Shown: positions 1-5,237 of the stretch, in pieces
How positions within the stretch are numbered: the stretch's first letter is position 1
How the letters are laid out: every line of letters begins with the position of its first letter
DNA from: Bacillota bacterium
Lineage (GTDB): Bacteria > Armatimonadota > Hebobacteria > Hebobacterales > Hebobacteraceae
Direction: 5' to 3'
Assembly: GCA_030668755.1 (NCBI GenBank)
Contig: DAOVEW010000121.1
Coordinates: forward strand, 1-5,308
Length of the DNA: 5,308 nucleotides
Notes under the pieces: model-generated
The model's database searches: none
What the model saw: the letters and a program-made list of their open reading frames with translations, nothing else
What the model was told of the DNA's origin: nothing
Made by a program: the position numbers and the translations under genes

Positions 1-2
1 CA

Positions 3-1232
3 TATCCGAGGGGAAGGCAGATGTACTTCTGCCACCCCGACGATATAGAGAGGGAGATATCCGACCTTTCCCAGGCCGGACTGGTGCAGTTCAAGGCACC
101 TGATGTGAACTTCGAGACCGTTGCCCTCGATCAGCTCACTGCGTGGTTTGAGAGGCGCCGGGGGGACGCGCTTCTGCCGGACGGCAGTGTGGCGCCCGGC
201 GTGCACGCCATAGTACAGCTCACCCATGCTATGGTCATGAAAGGCGGCTCCGGGCGAATGCAGGACACGGAGGGCGGCGACTTCGCCAAGCTCGACAAGC
301 ACCTGGAGTATGTGACCACCAGACGCCCTGAAGTGCAGTTCGGCACGATGTCGGAAGTGGCCCTGGAGTTCCTCGACTACTACACTCCGGTGTTGGCCGC
401 GGTCGTCGAACCGGAAACCGAGCGCGTTGAGGATGATGGAAGGCTGCTGCGCTTCCGCATCCGACTGCTGGGGTCCACCATTCCTGTCTCCGCGGAGCGC
501 GGCCACCTGGTCGCGGTTCGGCCGCCTCCATGGCTGCTTCCGGAGCAGGTGGAATCAGTGCAAGTGCTGAGCGACGGGCGAGAGATGGCGGAGCAGTCGG
601 CTCTCTCGTCTTCAAGCACATCCCTTCGTTTCCCGGTTAGCAGGCGCGGTGCCATCTACGAGCTGGTGGTGCACATGCGCCACCCCGTTGGAACCGCAAG
701 CGAGGAGGGCGCCTGCGTCGAGCAGGCGGAGTTCCCCGCCCACTTGGCGGCAGGCTCGGCCTCTCAGAGCACGGAATCTGCCGAGCCGATCTTCGATGTC
801 CCGTGCCCGCGGGTTGTCGAGGTACACAGGGCCGGGGCAGAGCCAATCCCCGGCGACTGGGCCAGTGTCTTGCTGCCCCCGGGGCTGCTGCGGCTGCTGA
901 TGAATCCTGTAGCGGGAGCCTCCGAGCCGCTCGGTCGCGGCATGCACCCTCTGGGGGGATTCCCCATTGCCATTGCGGCCTGCGCGGCGGCCGCCGCCTG
1001 CGGCGACCCCGAACCGTTGACGCCGCGCGCGTGGCAGGTCGAGCATGTTCACGCAAGATGGTGCAAGCCCGTCACGCAGGAATCGGGCATGCTCGGCAAA
1101 GCCGAGCTGGTCGAGGTGAAGCAGGACCGCGTTCGGGCTCACCTGGAGACCTTCGACGAAGTGAGCGGAGAGCTTCTCCTGTCGGGAACCGCCCGACTCA
1201 GGCGGGTCTCCGGCGACGCTCGACAAACGTAA
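3..1232 (+). CDS. Polysaccharide-deacetylase-like C-terminal part joined to a putative hotdog domain (5' partial)
   Basis: The frame is open from the left edge to the TAA at 1230-1232, so the gene probably begins outside the window. An ATG at 21 follows a purine-rich GAGGGGAAGG and could be a start, giving 403 residues, but it would begin in mid-domain (MYFCHPDDIE). Numbered from that ATG, residues 1-125 resemble the tail of NodB-like polysaccharide deacetylases: a HP motif near 5, HLEYVTT at 94-100 and FGTMSEVALEFLDYYTP at 107-123. Residues 130-225 look like a beta-rich extension and 226-260 like a Ser/Ala/Glu linker. Residues 314-328 form a very Ala-rich helix (FPIAIAACAAAAACG). Residues 337-395 (HARWCKPV, then two strands ending in GELLLSGTARLRRV) resemble the second half of a MaoC/thioesterase hotdog fold. 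No signal peptide can be judged. The family calls come from remembered sequence character, not a search. The catalytic metal-binding part of a deacetylase, if present, lies upstream of the window. The reading frame is more secure than the function. Confidence 0.6.
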   Translation, partial: YPRGRQMYFCHPDDIEREISDLSQAGLVQFKAPDVNFETVALDQLTAWFERRRGDALLPDGSVAPGVHAIVQLTHAMVMKGGSGRMQDTEGGDFAKLDKHLEYVTTRRPEVQFGTMSEVALEFLDYYTPVLAAVVEPETERVEDDGRLLRFRIRLLGSTIPVSAERGHLVAVRPPPWLLPEQVESVQVLSDGREMAEQSALSSSSTSLRFPVSRRGAIYELVVHMRHPVGTASEEGACVEQAEFPAHLAAGSASQSTESAEPIFDVPCPRVVEVHRAGAEPIPGDWASVLLPPGLLRLLMNPVAGASEPLGRGMHPLGGFPIAIAACAAAAACGDPEPLTPRAWQVEHVHARWCKPVTQESGMLGKAELVEVKQDRVRAHLETFDEVSGELLLSGTARLRRVSGDARQT

Positions 1233-1378
1233 CGGGCTTCACGAGCACCGCAGGTGATGCCGGAAGGACCGAGGAGGGACCGCGAGAAGTAGGGATGTGA
1301 TTGCGAGCACGTCCTCCATGCGGCCACTGACAGGCCTGGCTGGCGCGTGGTGCCGGAGCGGGGGTCTGCTGCAAGGAT

Positions 1379-1393
1379 GCGCCCTGGGGGCGC
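1379..1393 (+). other. Small GC hairpin in the leader of the RRM gene
   Basis: GCGCC and GGCGC pair around a CTGGG loop in the 215-base gap between the deacetylase-like gene and the RRM gene. It is only five base pairs and has no T-run after it. It could be a weak terminator for the upstream gene or leader structure for the downstream one, or it could be chance in GC-rich DNA. I see no convincing sigma70-type promoter elsewhere in this gap. Confidence 0.2.
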
Positions 1394-1434
1394 GGAGAAC
1401 ACAGAAGCTGCCGCCGGACCAGGCTACGGGGAGC

Positions 1435-1442
1435 GAGAGGAG
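1435..1442 (+). promoter_or_regulatory. Ribosome binding site of the RRM protein
   Basis: GAGAGGAG is a strong Shine-Dalgarno match and ends five bases before the ATG at 1448. It decides the start in favour of this ATG over the in-frame GTG at 1442, which overlaps the ribosome binding site itself. Confidence 0.7.
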
Positions 1443-1447
1443 TGGCA

Positions 1448-1735
1448 ATGGCCACCAAGAGCCTGTACGTGGGGAACCTGCCGTACGGAGTGACGGAGGA
1501 GGACCTGCGGGAGCTGTTCGCGGAGTTCGGGCCGGTTGAGGGAACGCGAGTGATCGAGGGGAAGGGGTTCGGGTTCGTGGACGTTCCGGAGGAACGGGCT
1601 GCGGATGCGATCGCCGGGGTGAACGGGCGGGACTATCAGGGTCGTGCGCTGCGGGTAGACGAGGCGCGTCCCCGCCGGGAGGGCGGGGGAGGGGGCCGGG
1701 ACTTCGGGGGCGGCGGCAGGCGGAATCGCTGGTAG
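1448..1735 (+). CDS. Glycine-rich single-RRM RNA-binding protein
   Basis: This is a 95-residue protein made of one RNA-recognition motif and a short basic Gly/Arg tail, the layout of the small bacterial RNA-binding proteins known from cyanobacteria and other phyla. RNP2 is LYVGNL (residues 6-11) and RNP1 is KGFGFVDV (about 39-46); the Phe residues of RNP1 and the Tyr of RNP2 are the usual RNA-stacking side chains. Helix 1 is TEEDLRELFAEFG, helix 2 is ERAADAIAGVNG, and beta 4 is ALRVDEARPR. The tail has GGGGG and GGGG runs with Arg, Asp and Phe, ending in RRNRW. The loop between beta 2 and RNP1 is only about three residues (EGK), where most bacterial members have roughly nine or ten. Cytoplasmic single-stranded RNA binding is expected; some relatives respond to cold, but I see no cold-shock leader here. 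The gene stands alone, with a hairpin 48 bases after its TAG. Confidence 0.93.
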   Translation: MATKSLYVGNLPYGVTEEDLRELFAEFGPVEGTRVIEGKGFGFVDVPEERAADAIAGVNGRDYQGRALRVDEARPRREGGGGGRDFGGGGRRNRW

Positions 1736-1782
1736 GGCGGGGGAGGGGGCGACAGAGAGGTTAGCGTGACCTTGTACAGATT

Positions 1783-1813
1783 TCAAGGGGGGAGGCGTAT
1801 CCTCCCCCCTTGA
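1783..1813 (+). terminator. Perfect 13-bp hairpin downstream of the RRM gene
   Basis: TCAAGGGGGGAGG (1783-1795) and CCTCCCCCCTTGA (1801-1813) are exact reverse complements separated by a five-base loop, CGTAT. The position, 48 bases after the RRM stop codon, and the stability fit transcription termination of that gene. No T-run follows (GGTTCCCCCC instead), so it is not a textbook Rho-independent terminator. The symmetric ends (TCAA/TTGA) make it potentially bidirectional. Its right arm overlaps the first copy of the direct repeat at 1808, so it may belong to a small repeat element instead. Confidence 0.5.
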
Positions 1814-1841
1814 GGTTCCCCCCACCTAACAGCAAACGGCC
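1808..1841 (+). repeat. Direct repeat, copy 1 of 2
   Basis: This 34-nt unit begins CCTTGAGGTTCCCCCC and ends TAACAGCAAACGGCC. It differs from the unit at 1861 by one extra T and two transitions. It overlaps the right arm of the hairpin at 1783-1813. Confidence 0.7.
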
Positions 1842-1860
1842 ATCGGCGCGAGGCGCTACG

Positions 1861-1893
1861 CCTTGAGGTCCCCCCGCCTAACAGCAAATGGCC
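1861..1893 (+). repeat. Direct repeat, copy 2 of 2
   Basis: This 33-nt unit begins CCTTGAGGTCCCCCCG and ends TAACAGCAAATGGCC, near-identical to the unit at 1808-1841 and starting 53 bases after it. Copy 2 lacks the inverted-repeat left arm found before copy 1. Both copies are followed by GC-rich sequence containing GGCC. This tandem arrangement, outside any credible gene, suggests a dispersed intergenic element or the scar of a short duplication. Confidence 0.7.
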
Positions 1894-1904
1894 GGCGGGG
1901 ATGG

Positions 1905-1923
1905 TGCGCATGGCCGGCCTACA
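1905..1923 (+). repeat. Dispersed intergenic motif, copy A
   Basis: TGCGCATGGCCGGCCTACA matches 17 of 19 bases of the motif at 3843-3861. Similarity continues more weakly for about 18 further bases (27 of 37 overall). Each copy lies in the gap preceding a gene. It contains the palindrome GGCCGGCC. Confidence 0.45.
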
Positions 1924-1971
1924 GGGCCGGGAGGTGGCGGGCAGGGGCGGGGTTCTTCATGTCGCGCGGCG

Positions 1972-1990
1972 CTCTCGTTCAGAATGAGAG
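1972..1990 (+). promoter_or_regulatory. Candidate operator dyad upstream of the isomerase gene
   Basis: CTCTCGTTCAGAATGAGAG is a 19-base dyad: eight of nine arm positions are complementary around a central A, and the ninth pair is G/T. It lies 47 bases before the isomerase ATG, a natural place for a sugar-responsive repressor of the LacI or GntR type. A poor promoter could overlap it (TTCATG at 1956 and CAGAAT at 1980, 18 bases apart), with three and four matches to consensus. The symmetry is visible; the regulatory role is inferred. Confidence 0.35.
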
Positions 1991-2021
1991 GCCGGGGAGA
2001 CTTCGGGCCGGCGTGGAGTTC

Positions 2022-2031
2022 GAGGGAGAGG
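2022..2031 (+). promoter_or_regulatory. Ribosome binding site of the isomerase gene
   Basis: GAGGGAGAGG ends six bases before the ATG at 2038. It supports this start over the in-frame ATG at 1888, which lies inside the repeat at 1861-1893 and has no ribosome binding site. Confidence 0.65.
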
Positions 2032-2037
2032 CAGAGC

Positions 2038-3756
2038 ATGGGCAAGGCGGAACGACTAAGTGAGAGTCCCCCGGCCACGGCGAGGACGCCCACGGTGGGC
2101 GTCCTCGCCGTGTGTGACCCGCGGCTGGATGAGGCGTCGCGCCGGCGGGCGCGCAATATCGTTGAGATGGTGGCTGACGCGGTCGCGGGCGGAGTGAGTC
2201 TACCGGGCGGCGACCCGGTGCGAGTGGTATACACACCGATGCTTGTGGATGGGGAGCGCCAGGCGGACGCGGTGGCGCGGCAGTTCCGCGGCGAGGGGGT
2301 GGATGTTCTCGTGTGTGCGCCCGATACGTGGGCCTTCCCGCAGTTGGGGCTGATCTCGCTGCTGTCGCACTTCCCGGAGGACACGCCGCTGAACCTGACG
2401 TGCGGGAACAGCGGCCCGAAGCCGGGGGTGGTGTTCACCCACGCGGCGCAGGGGGCGATCTCGCAGTACGGGCGGCTGGTGCACATCAATGTGGGCACGT
2501 GGCCGGACACGGGGGAGAGGCCCGAGATGACGGAGGCAACGGCCGCGGCGCTGATAGACTGGACGTTCGCCGCGGTGACGTATCAGGCGCTGAAGGGGCG
2601 GCGAGTGGTGGTGTTCGGGCACGACTCGATGGGGATGGAGACCGCCCTCCCCCACGTGATTCCGACGCGGCGGAGGTTCGGGGTGGAGATCACGCGGCTC
2701 GACATGAAGCTGCTGGCGGACATGCTGCGGAAGGAGGCCTACGACAAGAAGGAGCTCGGCGAGCTGCGCGGGTGGCTCGACAAACACCTGGGCGACCGCA
2801 TCGAGCTGCGCAGCGACGATGACCGCGCGCGCCTGGATAAGAGCCTGGGGATGTACCTGATCGTGCGTGACCTGATGGCCGACCTGAACGCGGTGGGCGG
2901 TGGGTTCATGAGCCAGCTCGAGTGGGGGTCGGACGTGCGGGGGATTCCGCTGCCGGTGGCGGATATGATGGAGTCGCTGTTCAACTCGACGTTCGATCAC
3001 AGGGGCCGAAAGGCGCCGCTGCCGTATGCGACCGAGGCGGACGTGCAGGGGCTGCTGACGATGCTGTTTTTCACGTGGCTGACGGGCGGCAATCCGCCGC
3101 TGTTCATGGATTTCCGGAAAGTGTGGGAGGCGTGGGAGATCGAACGGCTGGCGGAGTCGCTGGGGATGGGGGAGGTGGAGCCGGAGGCGGTGTGGCGGAG
3201 GCGCGGGTTCGTGGACGGGGACAACTCGGGGAGCGCATCGCTGGACTGGGCGGCCGCTCCGGGGGCGTCGGTGGAGGAGATCATGGCTGGGGTGGCGATG
3301 CCGCAGGCGGATGAGGGGTACTTTCCGGGGCTGGGCAACTCGGTGACGTTTGTGTCGCCGGGAGGGATCGAGGGGATCGCGGCGCGGGTGGCGTACAGCG
3401 CGGGGAACGACCTGTTCTCGCTGGTGTGGGACGAGGCGGCGACGGTGGCGCTGCCGGAGAAGCTGGCGCAGGCGGTGTGCAACACGTCAACGCCGACGTG
3501 GCCGCATACGTTCGTGGCGCCGAAGTACGCGACGATGGGCGAGTACAAGCAGTACGCGCCGGCGAACCACTTCCATATGACGTGGGGGCTGAAGCCGGCT
3601 AGACTGCAATACTGGATGGACCTGGCGAATGTGGTGTCGGTGACGCCGTGGCGGGAACGGCCGGGATATGTGGAGGGGGTGGACCGGCCGCAGCCGCTGC
3701 TTCATTTGCTGAACGGCGGGGAGTATCAGGCGAAGCTGAGGCGGGCGGGGAGGTAG
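2038..3756 (+). CDS. L-fucose/D-arabinose isomerase family protein (FucI-like)
   Basis: This 572-residue protein is close to the 591 of E. coli FucI, the Mn-dependent cytoplasmic aldose-ketose isomerase that converts L-fucose to L-fuculose and also accepts D-arabinose. Co-linear landmarks include G194-H195-D196-S197-M198-G199-M200 followed by the DMKLLADMLRKEAYD segment, the KSLGMYLIVRDLM helix, GGGFMSQLEW, NSTFDHRG, and YATEADVQGLL. The three metal/catalytic residues of FucI (Glu337, Asp361, His528) correspond to E333 in ATE, D358 in FMDFR and H511 in ANHFHMTWG, so the enzyme should be active. The first 19 residues are variable and the conserved fold begins at VGVLAV. Third codon positions are about 90 percent G or C, with many G-ending codons. 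No kinase, aldolase, transporter or regulator of fucose breakdown is adjacent, so substrate choice among L-fucose, D-arabinose and related sugars is open. A perfect palindrome sits in codons 13-25. Confidence 0.92.
   Translation: MGKAERLSESPPATARTPTVGVLAVCDPRLDEASRRRARNIVEMVADAVAGGVSLPGGDPVRVVYTPMLVDGERQADAVARQFRGEGVDVLVCAPDTWAFPQLGLISLLSHFPEDTPLNLTCGNSGPKPGVVFTHAAQGAISQYGRLVHINVGTWPDTGERPEMTEATAAALIDWTFAAVTYQALKGRRVVVFGHDSMGMETALPHVIPTRRRFGVEITRLDMKLLADMLRKEAYDKKELGELRGWLDKHLGDRIELRSDDDRARLDKSLGMYLIVRDLMADLNAVGGGFMSQLEWGSDVRGIPLPVADMMESLFNSTFDHRGRKAPLPYATEADVQGLLTMLFFTWLTGGNPPLFMDFRKVWEAWEIERLAESLGMGEVEPEAVWRRRGFVDGDNSGSASLDWAAAPGASVEEIMAGVAMPQADEGYFPGLGNSVTFVSPGGIEGIAARVAYSAGNDLFSLVWDEAATVALPEKLAQAVCNTSTPTWPHTFVAPKYATMGEYKQYAPANHFHMTWGLKPARLQYWMDLANVVSVTPWRERPGYVEGVDRPQPLLHLLNGGEYQAKLRRAGR
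2076..2112 (+). repeat. Perfect 18+1+18 inverted repeat inside the isomerase 5' coding region
   Basis: CACGGCGAGGACGCCCAC (2076-2093) and GTGGGCGTCCTCGCCGTG (2095-2112) are exact reverse complements separated by one G. In mRNA this gives a very stable hairpin beginning 38 bases after the start codon. The right arm encodes the first conserved strand (VGVLAV); the left arm encodes the non-conserved ATARTPT stretch. Confidence 0.9.
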
Positions 3757-3842
3757 AAGGGGGTGGCCGGGCTGTGAGGGGCGAGATTCCCGTTCGGGAG
3801 GCTCAGGGCAGGCCCGTGCCACCGGGGAGGGAGCGGGGATGC

Positions 3843-3861
3843 TGCGGATGGCCGCCCTACA
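3843..3861 (+). repeat. Dispersed intergenic motif, copy B
   Basis: TGCGGATGGCCGCCCTACA matches 17 of 19 bases of the motif at 1905-1923. It lies in the 141-base gap between the isomerase gene and the small membrane protein. That gap otherwise holds only a weak five-base-pair hairpin (TCCCG, TT, CGGGA at 3788-3799). Confidence 0.45.
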
Positions 3862-3897
3862 CGGGTGCGAGGAGCGGTAAGGAAGAGCAAGGCTGGA

Positions 3898-4233
3898 ATG
3901 TGGCGAGTGCGGCTGAGGCCGAAGGCTGCATATCATCAGTTCCCGGGCATGGGGTACGCGCTCGCGATGGCGGCCTGCGGGGGGCTGGTCCTCGCCGGGG
4001 TGCTTCACTGGGAGTGGGGGATCTTCGTGCTGTGGCCGGCGCTGAACGGGGCGTGTCACTTCCCTGCGCCGCGGGAGGTGCGGGGAGGGAGGGCCTATTG
4101 GACGCTGGCCGCGATGTGGTGCATCGTGGTGCCTGCGGTGTCGGGCAAGCGGTTTGTAGGTCATGGATGTGTGATCGTGGTCAGGCGGCTACGAGATCAG
4201 CACAGTAAGATGGCGATGCGCGGAGGTAGTTGA
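3898..4233 (+). CDS. Small putative membrane protein, unknown function
   Basis: This 111-residue reading frame begins at an ATG with a weak AAGG a few bases upstream; an in-frame GTG at 3865 would add 11 residues. The basic N-terminus (MWRVRLRPK) is followed by a hydrophobic segment at residues 19-36 (GYALAMAACGGLVLAGVL). A second Trp-rich hydrophobic stretch lies at 40-53 and a third at 67-81 (YWTLAAMWCIVVPAV), so two or three membrane segments with a cytoplasmic N-terminus are plausible. Up to about 4155 the codons are as GC-rich at the third position as in the isomerase gene. The last 26 or so codons (after SGKRF) are not, so the true C-terminus may have been altered by a frameshift or the gene may be decaying. 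I do not recognise a family. It is probably real, with no clear link to its neighbours. Confidence 0.5.
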   Translation: MWRVRLRPKAAYHQFPGMGYALAMAACGGLVLAGVLHWEWGIFVLWPALNGACHFPAPREVRGGRAYWTLAAMWCIVVPAVSGKRFVGHGCVIVVRRLRDQHSKMAMRGGS

Positions 4234-4236
4234 GCA

Positions 4237-4251
4237 CCGCGGCTACCGCGG
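4237..4251 (+). repeat. Repeated CCGCGG palindrome (CCGCGG-CTA-CCGCGG)
   Basis: Two copies of the self-complementary hexamer CCGCGG flank CTA immediately after the stop codon of the small membrane protein gene. In RNA this could form a six-base-pair stem with a three-base loop. It may be a weak terminator between the two genes. There is no T-run, so the role is uncertain. Confidence 0.3.
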
Positions 4252-4326
4252 GCCAGCGTGGTAGGGGGCGAAGCTCTCAGCGGCGAACTGACACGAATGG
4301 AAGCAGCACTGCTGTGCAGGTGTGGC

Positions 4327-5223
4327 ATGCCGGGAGCCAGGTGCAAAGCAAAGACGGAGTCGGGGAAGCCGTGTAGGCTCAAAGCTGGCGCGTCGGGTTA
4401 CTGCTATCTACACGATCCCGAACGCGGCGTGATCGGCAGAAGGCGTCGGCTTGATGAGGTCCTCAACGTCGTCTATGCAACGTGCGCGGCGAAAGGGTGG
4501 CGCTGCCTCCTATCGAGCTGCGACACTGAGAAGTCGCGCTACGCAAGCGTTACAGTAGATCGGTCGGTCTCCACTGGCTTAGCGTCGGAGCGGATCGCTG
4601 GGGTACTGGACATCACGGTGGATGAGTCTGGCGTGCAGGCAAGCATGCACAAGACGTCATTCTCCGGGCACGGCCTGGCCGATGTGCGTGACTCTATCCA
4701 GAAGAACCTGTGGGGACTCCCGTGGCTGGGGCCCCCAGGGCCGCCAGAGCCGGAGCTTGTACCTCCCACTGCGGTGGAGAGGATTGTGGGAATGCTGACT
4801 AGATTCCACTCTGTTGCTCGCCAACTCGGACGGAGGCGTGAGGGGCGAGCGACCCTGGTCATCGGAGACGAATACGACGTACAGGATCTATTGCATGCAG
4901 TGCTCAAGGGTCTCTTTGATGACGTTCGACCGGAAGAGAGTACGCCGAGCTACGCAGGGGCTTGCTCGCGAACTGACTTCCTCTTGAAGAACGAGCAGAT
5001 TGTGGTTGAGGCGAAAATGGCGAGCAGCAAGCTGAGAGACAGACAGGTGGGCGAAGAACTCATCATAGATATGAAGCGCTATCAATCGCACCCCGACTGC
5101 AAGGTTATCATATGCTTGGTGTATGACCCGGATCATCACATAAGGAACCCTGCTGCTCTTGAGAACGATCTGAGCGGCAAGCACGACGGGATAGAGGTCC
5201 GTGTCCTCGTCGTGCCGCAGTGA
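4327..5223 (+). CDS. Zinc-knuckle and PD-(D/E)XK nuclease-like domain protein, uncharacterised
   Basis: From the ATG at 4327 the product has 298 residues. Residues 6-29 form C-x9-C-x9-C-x2-H (C6, C16, C26, H29; RCKAKTESGKPC then GYCYLHDPE), a zinc-binding-type motif common at the ends of small bacterial and phage proteins. Residues 40-135 look alpha/beta (helix LDEVLNVVYATCAAKGW, then strands) and match no family I know, followed by a Pro-rich linker. Residues 150-298 resemble a PD-(D/E)XK fold of the DpnII/MboI-like kind: DEYDVQDLLHAVLKGLF (181-197), then D217 in SRTDFLL and E228-A229-K230 in VVEAK. Next come a helix with GEELIIDMKRY and a strand, VIICLVYDP. That gives D-x10-E-x-K. Cytoplasmic nucleic-acid cleavage, perhaps in defence, is inferred. 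The start is uncertain: AGGTG precedes 4327 weakly, while the ATG at 4297 or GTG at 4258 would add 10 or 23 residues, including a C-x-C pair. Third-position GC is about two thirds, suggesting transfer. No methyltransferase is adjacent. Confidence 0.8.
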   Translation: MPGARCKAKTESGKPCRLKAGASGYCYLHDPERGVIGRRRRLDEVLNVVYATCAAKGWRCLLSSCDTEKSRYASVTVDRSVSTGLASERIAGVLDITVDESGVQASMHKTSFSGHGLADVRDSIQKNLWGLPWLGPPGPPEPELVPPTAVERIVGMLTRFHSVARQLGRRREGRATLVIGDEYDVQDLLHAVLKGLFDDVRPEESTPSYAGACSRTDFLLKNEQIVVEAKMASSKLRDRQVGEELIIDMKRYQSHPDCKVIICLVYDPDHHIRNPAALENDLSGKHDGIEVRVLVVPQ

Positions 5224-5237
5224 CGAGGACTGCGGCA
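5203..5237 (+). terminator. Overlapping alternative hairpins at the end of the nuclease-like gene
   Basis: Two perfect 9-bp inverted repeats overlap across the TGA. The first is GTCCTCGTC (5203-5211) with GACGAGGAC (5222-5230), loop 10. The second is TGCCGCAGT (5213-5221) with ACTGCGGCA (5229-5237), loop 7. They share bases, so both cannot form fully at once. A third small stem, CTGCG-GCAA-CGCAG (5230-5243), has a GNRA-type loop. The position suggests termination or 3'-end protection, although no T-run follows. Confidence 0.45.

Noticed and set aside
803..1300. Second + strand frame within the first gene (165 codons)
   Set aside because: It is Arg/Ala/Gly-rich, has no family resemblance, and is fully overlapped by the better frame. 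Treated as a shadow.
1736..1750. G-rich run after the RRM gene as a G-quadruplex
   Set aside because: The G runs have short spacers, but the whole region is G-rich and nothing distinguishes this stretch, so it is not listed as a feature.
1808..1893. Possible CRISPR array from the two similar 33/34-nt units
   Set aside because: There are only two units, they differ from each other, the 19-base interval is too short for a spacer, and no cas gene is present.
1888..2037. Upstream extension of the isomerase from the in-frame ATG at 1888
   Set aside because: The extension lies in repeats and the candidate operator, has no ribosome binding site and would add 50 non-family residues. The ATG at 2038 has a good ribosome binding site and gives a length near that of known FucI.
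2200..3000. Long antisense open frame (266 codons) across the isomerase gene
   Set aside because: It is rich in Arg, Pro and His with no recognisable motif, the typical shadow of a GC-rich gene on the other strand. The sense frame encodes a well-recognised enzyme.
3487..4164. Antisense open frame (225 codons) over the isomerase end and the small membrane protein
   Set aside because: Its product is Pro/Arg/His-rich and low in information, and it overlaps a confident gene. I read it as a composition artefact.
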